Source of the DNA: Bin5 sp965200615
Lineage (GTDB): Bacteria; Chloroflexota; Anaerolineae; Caldilineales; Caldilineaceae
Length of the DNA: 64,000 nt
Direction of reading: 5' to 3'
NCBI GenBank assembly: GCA_965200615.1
Contig: OZ241377.1
Location: 806,001 to 870,000, forward strand
Under the pieces are notes generated by a model that saw only the letters and a list, made by a program, of their open reading frames with translations, did no database searches and was not told the origin of the DNA. Positions 57,324-64,000 of this stretch are shown here, piece after piece. The position numbers and the translations under genes are program-made. Each line of letters opens with the position of its first letter. Position 1 is the first letter of the stretch.

Positions 57324-60143
57324 CTACTCGTCCTGCTTCAGCCCCGGGATGAACACCCTGTACAAGTAACTGTCGCCCAGTGCATTGTCACTGGGCGCAT
57401 TGTCACTGGGTGCACGGTAGGCGGGCGCACTGCCGCTGAGGGGACCGTCGCTGGATGCCCTGCCGCTGCGGATCCAGGCCCGCAGCCGGTGGCTGCTCGA
57501 ATAGTTGCCGGCATTGTCCTTTGCCCAGTAGCGGACATTGTGAACGCCATCCTCGGAAATCGTGAACGGCCCGCTGTACAGTTCGACGGCCCCGTCGTTG
57601 AGGACATAGGCGATACCCCAGACGCCGCTGGTGGCGTCTTCGGCTTCGATGGTGACCTGGACCGGCCCGCTGAACAGCCCGCGCGCGGTGGCAGTGGGTG
57701 TAGGGGCAGGGCTCTGACCGGTCGCGCCGCCCCCGTCCCCTCCGTTCGAACTGTCAGATGTCACCTGCACGGCCTGCGCCTCAACTGTAGGCGGCGTCCG
57801 GTCGACCCGCAGCTGGCCGGATTCGCTTTCCCCCTGCAGCCCGGATCGATCTCTGGCCCGGAAGCGCACAGTGTACGTGCCGTCGTCCAGGCCGGTCAGG
57901 GATGCTGACAGCTTCTGTGCGGCCAGGGGATCGTTGGGCAGGCTGAAAACGGCGGTCTTCTCCTCGTTGCCCAGCAGCACCCGTCCGCTGCTCGCGTCCA
58001 ATCCGCTGTTGAAGTCCTGCACAGGGACCGAAATCAGGACAGGCAGTCTTGTCCACCAGCCCTCCACGTGCTTCAAGTCGCCGAACACCGGCGGCTGTTC
58101 GCTGCCATATTCGATCTGTTTTGTGACGACCGGGCTGGCATTTCCGGCGGTATCGAACGCGATCGCGGATACCGTTGATATGCCGCTGTGGGGGAGCGCC
58201 CAATCGATCTTCGTTCTTGAAGATATGTTCTGCAGTTGCCACAACTGTACCCGGTCCAGGGCCAGGTCCACCTCTCCGAACCATTTCACACGGAACTCGA
58301 TCCCCTCAACCGGGTTAAACAGATGAAAATCGACGGGGATCTCGACGTATTCGTCCACGTTGGCGAAATCACTCGGCCAGATATCGCGCAAGCCCAAGCG
58401 CAGAGTCCCACCTTTGTCGGTCACATCCAGATGGGCGATGGGCTGATCCGGCAGCACATTGTCGTCACCGTCGTCGTCAGGTTCACCCCGGCGCAGCCGG
58501 AAGAGTGCGCGGTAGGTGGCATTGTGGGGGATGTCGGTTGCGTAAGGGCCGTACCACCAGCCCAGCTCATGGTCATCGGCGCGCGCTTCCCGGGCGCGAT
58601 TGCCATCGGCTGCGGCATCATCGACAGCCTCCCCGGTGGTGCTGTAGAGGTTTTCCCCCTGCCAGACCCAGTTGTTGCTAAGGCCGATGCGCGCGCCCGT
58701 TTCCGGGGTGGCGAGCGTAAGAGTGGCCCGCTGCGCCTCCACCAGCGACGGCGCCTCGAATGTCGGTGCAGAAGGGGCATCCCAGTCGATCTCCAGCGCT
58801 TTCTGCTCCTGCAATTCGTTGCTGAGCGTCAGAGAAGCGGTGATCGTACTGCCGCTCGTGATATCGGAGCTGCGCAGCCAGACGCCGTTGATGGGCAGAG
58901 AGTCCGGGCCCGGGTCAAGGTCGACTGAACCGGACAGAGACTCTGCGGGCACGAGCGCGCCCCAGCGCAGACCGCCGGCCGGGAAATAGCCTTTCAGGGA
59001 CAGACCGATCAGACCGCCGATCGCCTGCGTCGGCTGGCTGGCATTCTGCAAGGTGACGTCCGTGTAGTAGTGGCCGAGAATCTGGCGATAGGTCTGACCG
59101 GCCTTGCCCCGCCGGGCCGCGCCCCACTGGCTGAGCCCATAGCCGTGCCCCCAGCGAACTTCACCGAGGCCGGTCTCGTCCGGCACCGCCTGCAGATACG
59201 CGACCGCCGGGTTGGTGAGTGTCGGATGGCTGTTCTTGGCGCTGTACATGGCAATAATCGGCGCGTTCGCGCTGTCGCCCGCATGGGCCAGGTACTGGCC
59301 TGCTGTCCTGGCGACCGCCGCGTCTGTGGAAGCGAAGCGATTGTTACACATCATCTGGAAATTGGCCCAGTCGGTCACATCATAGTAGCGCCGGTTGCGC
59401 CTGATCTGGTACCAGGCATAGGTGCGGGTGGCGATGGCCTGGGCGGCCAGCGCTTCCGGTGACCAGGAGATGGGGACTTCCGCGGGGACGGAGCGGGCCA
59501 CATACTCCTCGAATGGGATCACGTCCACCTGCCAGTCGGGAACGTTGCGGCAGTTGTTTTCCGGATGATGGGCCACCCGAATCGTCGCCGGGTAGGTAAG
59601 CGCCGCAGTTTCCATCTCTGCAGCTTCCAATTCAGCGGGATTGTCGTCCGGCTGCAGACTGTCTTCGCGTATGATCGATCTGTTGGCGGCGTCGTAAAGG
59701 GCGGAGCGAATCCCGTTGGCCTCGATCTGATCGAAGCGCAGCCGGTTGCTGCGTCCCGTCTGCCAGCGCGGGTTGTGACCGGGGATGCGTTCGCGCACGC
59801 GTCCGGTGGCGCGTTCGATCACATAGATCTCGGCCAGGCCGATCGTCTCCGTTCCCGTGGGCACTACCGTTATCGCCATCAGGGCGCCGTCAGGGCTGAT
59901 GCGGGGTCTGCCGAAATGGGAACCGGCGCGTTCCAACACAACCTGCCCGTCTATGGTCAACGTTTGGAAGGTGGGGCCACCGGAGAGTCTTATATCGCCC
60001 GGCAGCCTGTCACTGTCAACGTTTTGCGGGGCAAGCGTCAGCCAGGGCGCCAAACGCGGGCTGATGACGTCGAAGAATACACCGAATGACGCGATGAGGA
60101 TGCCGACCAGGAGGAGGCGGCGTAAAGGCGATCTTGGCAGCAT
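57324..60143 (-). CDS. SpoIID/LytB-domain secreted protein with C-terminal Ig-like domains
   Basis: 939 residues. N-terminal anchor/signal 'LLLVGILIASFGVFFDV', a WD-like stretch ('ISPDGALMAITVV'), then the SpoIID domain: 'FEEYVARSVPAEVPISWSPE', 'ALAAQAIATRTYAWYQ', and 'GHGYGLSQWGAARRGKAGQ'. Glu in 'PAEV' is the residue used by SpoIID lytic transglycosylases to cut denuded peptidoglycan. The C-terminal half has several FN3/Ig-like domains ('DGTYTVRFRARDRSG', 'HNVRYWAKDNAGNYS'). The end has a short imperfect repeat 'APSDNAPSDNALGD'. Envelope remodelling is the likely role. Confidence 0.82.
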   Translation of the reverse strand: MLPRSPLRRLLLVGILIASFGVFFDVISPRLAPWLTLAPQNVDSDRLPGDIRLSGGPTFQTLTIDGQVVLERAGSHFGRPRISPDGALMAITVVPTGTETIGLAEIYVIERATGRVRERIPGHNPRWQTGRSNRLRFDQIEANGIRSALYDAANRSIIREDSLQPDDNPAELEAAEMETAALTYPATIRVAHHPENNCRNVPDWQVDVIPFEEYVARSVPAEVPISWSPEALAAQAIATRTYAWYQIRRNRRYYDVTDWANFQMMCNNRFASTDAAVARTAGQYLAHAGDSANAPIIAMYSAKNSHPTLTNPAVAYLQAVPDETGLGEVRWGHGYGLSQWGAARRGKAGQTYRQILGHYYTDVTLQNASQPTQAIGGLIGLSLKGYFPAGGLRWGALVPAESLSGSVDLDPGPDSLPINGVWLRSSDITSGSTITASLTLSNELQEQKALEIDWDAPSAPTFEAPSLVEAQRATLTLATPETGARIGLSNNWVWQGENLYSTTGEAVDDAAADGNRAREARADDHELGWWYGPYATDIPHNATYRALFRLRRGEPDDDGDDNVLPDQPIAHLDVTDKGGTLRLGLRDIWPSDFANVDEYVEIPVDFHLFNPVEGIEFRVKWFGEVDLALDRVQLWQLQNISSRTKIDWALPHSGISTVSAIAFDTAGNASPVVTKQIEYGSEQPPVFGDLKHVEGWWTRLPVLISVPVQDFNSGLDASSGRVLLGNEEKTAVFSLPNDPLAAQKLSASLTGLDDGTYTVRFRARDRSGLQGESESGQLRVDRTPPTVEAQAVQVTSDSSNGGDGGGATGQSPAPTPTATARGLFSGPVQVTIEAEDATSGVWGIAYVLNDGAVELYSGPFTISEDGVHNVRYWAKDNAGNYSSSHRLRAWIRSGRASSDGPLSGSAPAYRAPSDNAPSDNALGDSYLYRVFIPGLKQDE

Positions 60144-60241
60144 GACTACAGAGGCTGATGAATGATAGTTGGTGTTCGAATGCGTGCGCTTTTTATAAAC
60201 TTCTCACCACTATTGTAACAGGTACGCGATATTTCCTGCAT

Positions 60242-60271
60242 TTGGCTTTGCGGCAAGGTGGGGGGTACAAT
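60242..60271 (+). promoter_or_regulatory. Possible promoter of the tsaE operon
   Basis: TTGGCT (60242-60247), 18 bases, TACAAT (60266-60271), about 100 bases before the GTG start of tsaE in the divergent region 60144-60370. A moderate match only. Confidence 0.35.
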
Positions 60272-60370
60272 CGCAGAGGTGAGGGTGTCAGTTCCGATGC
60301 GCCTCTCAACTTCGGGCCGCCGGACATCCCAGTCCCCTGACGGGCGGCGGACTTCCCAGAGATCAATTGG

Positions 60371-61045
60371 GTGAACGATCACTTCCGCTTCCCGATCCTA
60401 TCCTCCTCCCCACTGGAAACGCATAATCTCGGCGAACTGCTGGGGCGGACGATCCGTCGTCCGCGGCCCACTGGGGCCGTGATCGGTCTTGTGGGCGAAC
60501 TGGGCGCAGGCAAGACGACTTTTGCGCAGGGTCTGGCCAGGGGATTGGGCGTGCAGGCGCGCATCACCAGCCCTACATTTACCCTGATCAACGAATACAC
60601 GTCTTCGACAGATGACGTGCGCCTGTTTCACGCGGACAGTTACCGGCTGTCCGCCGACAGAGAGTCCTTGACCGGCGAGATATATGGGTTGGGCATGGAT
60701 GAGATTCTGGATGTCGTCGAAGAGGAGCCGTTCGACGACTGGGAGCGCCCGCCGGACCCCGCCGCCATACACCATGTCGTCGTTATCGAATGGGCTGACC
60801 GTCTTGGCGAGCTGCTGCCGACCGACCGCATTATGGTCCATTTCGACAGCGGCGCAGACGGGCCAACTGCGGCCGTCACCGACCCAACGCGGCTTGCCTG
60901 TGATGCAGCCAGCGACTGGCCGCGAACCGAAAATGGCAGTTCCGAGCGGACGTTGCGCTTCTGTGCGACCGGCCCCCACAGCCGAGCTTTGCTGTTGGCG
61001 CTGCAGACCGAGGTGGCCCCTTTCCAGCGAGAGTTCAGTAGCTGA
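60371..61045 (+). CDS. tsaE: tRNA threonylcarbamoyladenosine biosynthesis ATPase TsaE
   Basis: 224 residues, start GTG 60371. 'LVGELGAGKTTFAQGLARGLG' holds the P-loop (quoted: GELGAGKTT), 'ITSPTFTLINEY' is the TsaE signature and 'LFHADSYRL' the following strand; 'VVIEWADRLGELLP' completes the core. TsaE works with TsaB and TsaD in t6A tRNA modification. It is longer than the usual ~150 residues because of an acidic insert ('EILDVVEEEPFDDWERPPDP') and a C-terminal extension of about 50 residues. TsaB/TsaD genes are not in the window. Confidence 0.87.
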   Translation: MNDHFRFPILSSSPLETHNLGELLGRTIRRPRPTGAVIGLVGELGAGKTTFAQGLARGLGVQARITSPTFTLINEYTSSTDDVRLFHADSYRLSADRESLTGEIYGLGMDEILDVVEEEPFDDWERPPDPAAIHHVVVIEWADRLGELLPTDRIMVHFDSGADGPTAAVTDPTRLACDAASDWPRTENGSSERTLRFCATGPHSRALLLALQTEVAPFQREFSS

Positions 61046-61072
61046 ACGCGAATTCATGGTGTGGAGGCGCCG

Positions 61073-61516
61073 ATGGGGTCCGATAGCAGCCAGGTAAAGC
61101 ACTGGATGACGCAAAATCCGCACACCTGCCACAAAGAGGATTCCCTGGCGGACGCCCGGGACCTCATGGCGGAGCATCTCTGCCGCCGGCTGCCGGTCGT
61201 GGATGACAACGGCCATCTGATCGGCATCGTCAGTTTCGGTGATCTGCGCCAGGCGGCCCCGTCCAGTGTCACCACGCTGAGCCTGTTCGAGATCAACTAT
61301 TTCTGGGCAAAACTGCCTGTCAGTGATGCCATGACCGTCGATCCGGTGACCGTTGCGCCGGACAGTTCGATTGACCTCGCCTGCCGCCTGATGCTGGACT
61401 ACAGCATCGGCGGGCTGCCCGTGGTCGTGGAACGCAAAGTCGTCGGCATCTTCACCACGACCGACGTCTTGCGGTTCATCGTCGAGCGCTCTTCCCAGAA
61501 AGTCCCTGGTTCGTGA
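61073..61516 (+). CDS. Two-CBS-domain protein
   Basis: 147 residues from ATG 61073 (MGSDSSQVKHWMTQNP). Two CBS motifs: 'TCHKEDSLADARDLMAEH', 'LPVVDDNGHLIGIVSFGDL' and 'VTVAPDSSIDLACRLM', 'LPVVVERKVVGIFTTTDVL'. Stand-alone CBS pairs bind adenosine nucleotides and sense energy state. The stop overlaps GTG 61513 of the next, similar gene (GTGA), so the pair is translationally coupled and may form a hetero-oligomer. Confidence 0.85.
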   Translation: MGSDSSQVKHWMTQNPHTCHKEDSLADARDLMAEHLCRRLPVVDDNGHLIGIVSFGDLRQAAPSSVTTLSLFEINYFWAKLPVSDAMTVDPVTVAPDSSIDLACRLMLDYSIGGLPVVVERKVVGIFTTTDVLRFIVERSSQKVPGS

Positions 61517-62019
61517 CCGGCGCTGCCAGCGCCCGCACAATGGAGTCATCAATGCACCGCATTCTGGTAAGCGAAATCATGAGCGCGCCGGTAATCACGA
61601 TTGATCCCGACGCCCTGGCCGTAGATGCCGCGGAGCTGATGGAAGGAAACAATGTGCGCCGCATCATTGTGATCGACCAGGACGGCTATATGTGCGGAAT
61701 CGTCACAGACGCCGATGTGCTGGAGGCGGAAACCGCCGAGAGCGTGGCCAGCCGCTACGACCCGGATGTCGATAAGGAGTGGCTGACGGTGCGGGATGTA
61801 ATGACCGCCGACGTCGTTGCGGTCGGGCCGGAAGCATCGATCGGTCAGTTGGTAGAGAAGATGATGGAGACCAAGATCGGCGGCATCCCTGTGGTTCAGC
61901 CGGCAGAGTCCAGCGGCGGGAAACGCCTGCCCATCGGCATCGTTACCGAAACCGATATCTTTCGTCTGATCAGCGAAGCGTGGCGCGCCGACGAAGCTTC
62001 GAACACCAGTGATCAATAA
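61513..62019 (+). CDS. Two-CBS-domain protein (second of pair)
   Basis: 168 residues from GTG 61513; ATG 61552 (MHRILVSEIMSAPV) is an equally good start and gives the standard CBS N-terminus. Motifs 'VITIDPDALAVDAAELM', 'IIVIDQDGYMCGIVTDADVL', 'VVAVGPEASIGQLVEKM', 'IGIVTETDIFRLI'. Related to, but clearly different from, the gene before it. Target protein unknown. Confidence 0.84.
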   Translation: MTGAASARTMESSMHRILVSEIMSAPVITIDPDALAVDAAELMEGNNVRRIIVIDQDGYMCGIVTDADVLEAETAESVASRYDPDVDKEWLTVRDVMTADVVAVGPEASIGQLVEKMMETKIGGIPVVQPAESSGGKRLPIGIVTETDIFRLISEAWRADEASNTSDQ

Positions 62020-62171
62020 GGGAACGGAATAAGTAGAACTGGACTTGGCGGTATCTGTTGAGAGGGTTGACGCAATCTGGTGATGTTTTGGGGTTCGATC
62101 TGGTGGGCGTATGATGGCCCGTCACAACATGTGACGGGCTTTGGTTTGTCGAGTTGTGGTTTGGGGTATGG

Positions 62172-62627
62172 TTATTCAGATTCTTCCCATTCGGAATGGC
62201 TGATAAATTCGCAATGCATCCATTTTTCCACGACTTTGCTGTCGTAGGATGAATGGGTGTATTCCAGGTAGACATAACTGCTGTCCACTTCGAAGGAGAT
62301 GGATGACAAGTAAATGTCGTCGCCTGGATCGATAGATACTCCGAAAGTTGTTCTAAAGGCATCCGCCGTTTCTTGTCTGATATGTCCGCTGATGCCATAT
62401 CGGCTCTCGGAAGTATGAAGCGGGTTTTGGCATACTCCTTCGTCATAGTAAATGACCTCTGGGGACCAAGGGTCAGCCAGAAGAGACTCAATTTGTTGCA
62501 CGCGTTGAGTGAGTTCTTGGAGGTGTGTGTTGAGGCTTTCTAGTGAAAGTTCATCTTGGGCAAATAGGAGTGTGGGCGCAAGAATAGCACTGGCGATCAC
62601 AATCAGGATAATGGTCTTATGTTTCAC
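62172..62627 (-). CDS. Hypothetical secreted protein with short coiled coil
   Basis: 151 residues. A signal peptide ('IILIVIASAILAPTLLFAQ', likely cut after FAQ), a coiled-coil helix 'LESLNTHLQELTQRVQQIES', then a small beta-rich domain with two cysteines ('EGVCQNP', 'WMHCEFIS') that could pair. No family recognised. Codon use is AT-richer than the CBS genes, suggesting recent arrival together with the nearby insertion sequence. Confidence 0.65.
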   Translation of the reverse strand: MKHKTIILIVIASAILAPTLLFAQDELSLESLNTHLQELTQRVQQIESLLADPWSPEVIYYDEGVCQNPLHTSESRYGISGHIRQETADAFRTTFGVSIDPGDDIYLSSISFEVDSSYVYLEYTHSSYDSKVVEKWMHCEFISHSEWEESE

Positions 62628-62791
62628 TTGGGAGTCCTTTTTGTTCTGATGGTTGGGTCGTGATGGGTCTTGGTGTGGCAGGGTAAGCAGAATCGTGTTT
62701 CACTTATGGCAGCAGTGTTGACGTTGGCAGTTGGGTTTGCGCCTGAAACTTACCACATTTGATAAATTCTGTCACATTGGCGACAATAAGG

Positions 62792-63570
62792 ATGTTCAGA
62801 AAGAGAATTGCCGACCACCAGTGGCAGAAACTGTACGCATTTCTGCAAGGACACCCTCGTGCCTACGCAGGGCAAGAGCAAGAGTGTCGCCGTTTCGTTG
62901 AAGCAGTTTACTGGATTCTGCGCGCCGGCGCCCAGTGGCGTGAACTGCCAGACCGCTATGGCAAGTGGAACAGCGTATTCAAGCGCTTCGCACGCTGGGA
63001 CGAGAACGGTATCTGGACCGACATGTTCACGCAGTTCGCTCAGGACCCAGAGATGGCAGCAGTGATGCCGGACAGTACAGTTGTACGCGCCCATATGAGC
63101 GCAGCGGGCGGGTCAAAAAAGGGGGCCCACAGCCAGAACAGCGCCTCGGCCGGAGCCGGGGCGGATTCAGCGGCAAGATCCATCTTCTCGTCGATGCCCC
63201 GGGCTTTCCCCTCAAGTTCATCTTGACCGGTGGTGAATGCCATGCTATGACCCAGGCTGAAGCGTTGCTCGCCCCTTTCGATTTTGATGCCGTCATTGCC
63301 GACAAAGGCTACGATTCCGACCCATTGCGAGAGCTGCTCGCAGCCCGACAGGTCGAGGTGGTCATCCCCTCCCGCCGCAATCGCAAACAACCACGGGACT
63401 ATGACCGCATCCGCTACCGAGAACGCAACATCGTCGAGCGTTTCATCAACAGACTCAGGTGGTGTCGCCGCGTTTCCACTCGCTATGACAAACTGGCACG
63501 GCGTTACATGGCTTTCCTGCATTTTGCTTCTACTCTGATCTGGCTCAAACGAAATGTCAACGAGGCCTAG
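62792..63570 (+). mobile_element. IS5-family (IS427-like) transposase made by -1 frameshift
   Basis: ORF A from ATG 62792 ('RIADHQWQKLYAFLQGH', 'RFVEAVYWILRAGAQWRELP', 'DSTVVRAHMSAAGGSKKG') is out of frame with ORF B ('FSGKIHLLVDAPGFPLKFIL', 'VIADKGYDSDPLRELL', 'NIVERFINRLRWCRRVSTRY'). They join at A-AAA-AAG, 63115-63121, a classic -1 slippery heptamer. DDE residues are the Asp of DSTVV, the Asp of ADKGYD and the Glu of VERF. About 245 residues after fusion, so probably active. Clear terminal repeats were not found; the right end is near 63573. Confidence 0.85.
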
Positions 63571-64000
63571 GGCTTTTCAGCCACCGCCTCGCCGAAAGCG
63601 AACCCGCAATACGCCCCGGGGTGCTCCTGCCATCTGTCATAGGCGTCGCGCGCGGCGTCGTACAGCGCTCTGGTCGCAGCGCCGTACTTGATCGCCGTCT
63701 CCACCATCTCCGGCGATAGGAACCACGTCTTGGCCAGCTCGTATATAAACTGTCTGTCTGCAGGGGAGTCATAGACGTCGAAGGACGCTGTCATGCGGAC
63801 GTTGGTGAACCCGGCCTCGACGATGTGCCTCTTCAACTCCTTGCCCATCTGCGGATGGGCGCCGTCAGTAGCGAGGATGTCCTCGAACATATCCCACGAC
63901 TGTCCGAGTACGCCAAATTCGGGGTGCGCAAAACTCGACTCGCATATCACATCTCCCGGCAGGCGATGATGCCTCCGGGCTTCAGGACGCGGCTCACCTC
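63567..64000 (-). pseudogene. UbiE-like SAM methyltransferase, C-terminal part with a frameshift, cut by window edge
   Basis: From the right edge the minus strand encodes 'EVSRVLKPGGIIACREM' then TGA at about 63946; the rest ('ICESSFAHPEFGVLGQSWDM', 'GHPQMGKELKRHIVEAGFT' with A for G at the first position) is in another frame. Joined, they give a normal UbiE/Methyltransf_11-type end, so one base is missing near 63946-63950, by decay or sequencing error. The last residues 'GEAVAEKP' and stop lie at the right end of the insertion sequence. The gene starts beyond the window. Confidence 0.7.

Noticed and set aside
60180..60260. Minus-strand promoter for the SpoIID gene (TTACAA...TATAAA)
   Set aside because: Spacer is only 15 bases and the -35 match is poor.
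1..64000. tRNA, rRNA, CRISPR arrays, replication origin, phage genes
   Set aside because: None recognised on either strand by reading; a tRNAscan or Rfam search could still find a small RNA.

Overview
The window is GC-rich (roughly 60% by eye) and most resembles a Chloroflexota genome, probably a Caldilineae/Anaerolineae-type bacterium. The pointers are the trio of histidine phosphatase, DUF3090 and SCO1664-type kinase-fold protein, a sugar nucleotidyltransferase/phosphomannomutase-like gene pair, MacB-type export genes, Tat-lipoprotein sugar-binding protein, and a dense stock of sugar isomerase, Gfo/Idh and PhyH genes. No rRNA, tRNA or CRISPR array was seen, and the taxonomic call is inference.

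Layout. 1-0.4 kb: end of a secreted SH3b protein. 0.4-10.2 kb: a minus-strand run of ten genes for carbohydrate breakdown (five TIM-barrel sugar isomerases/epimerases, Gfo/Idh and hydroxyacid dehydrogenases, an SDR, a GH88 unsaturated glucuronyl hydrolase, a methyltransferase). 10.3-17.5 kb: divergent from it, a sugar ABC importer (Tat-lipoprotein binding protein, two permeases) with two paralogous beta-propeller glycosidase-like proteins and an SDR; a near-consensus promoter overlaps a palindrome upstream. Together these look like import and breakdown of a uronic-acid-containing glycan. 17.5-18.8 kb: a PhyH dioxygenase.

18.9-22.5 kb is an AT-richer island: a Phd-type antitoxin overlapping a DNA methyltransferase, a convergent PD-(D/E)XK nuclease, a HicBA module, a 3' fragment of a Gfo/Idh gene and a duplicated small membrane-protein gene. 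22.7-32.9 kb: Gfo/Idh and zinc alcohol dehydrogenase genes, then an exporter operon (adaptor, MacB-type permease, two ATPases) that is split by a second restriction-modification pair, a NotI-family nuclease with a D12-class methylase. 33.4-38.4 kb: sulfatase, BioF2-type acyltransferase and a surface protein.

38.9-48.8 kb is a zinc-homeostasis cluster: two CobW/COG0523 GTPases, a Fur/Zur-type regulator with a palindromic operator, a frameshifted ZnuA, a WD40 protein, a DegT-fold protein without the PLP lysine, decayed znuC and znuB, and a 745-residue ZnuA into whose His-rich loop an AztD-like beta-propeller has been inserted. This nested binding-protein/chaperone fusion is the most striking object in the window. 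The promoter, operator and zur 3' end are duplicated in front of it.

48.8-52 kb is a decaying accessory patch: a YhfC-like membrane protein, an IS3 remnant, a broken FRG-TPR gene and a PIN-domain fragment. 52.3-62 kb returns to housekeeping genes (phosphatase/DUF3090/SCO1664 trio, nucleotidyltransferase and phosphomannomutase-like halves apparently split by a repeat, SpoIID protein, TsaE, two CBS proteins). 62.8-63.6 kb is an IS5-type element with a -1 frameshift site, followed by a frameshifted methyltransferase at the edge. Three apparent single-base frameshifts (about 41270, 51708 and 63946), two of them in G runs, may be real decay or assembly errors.
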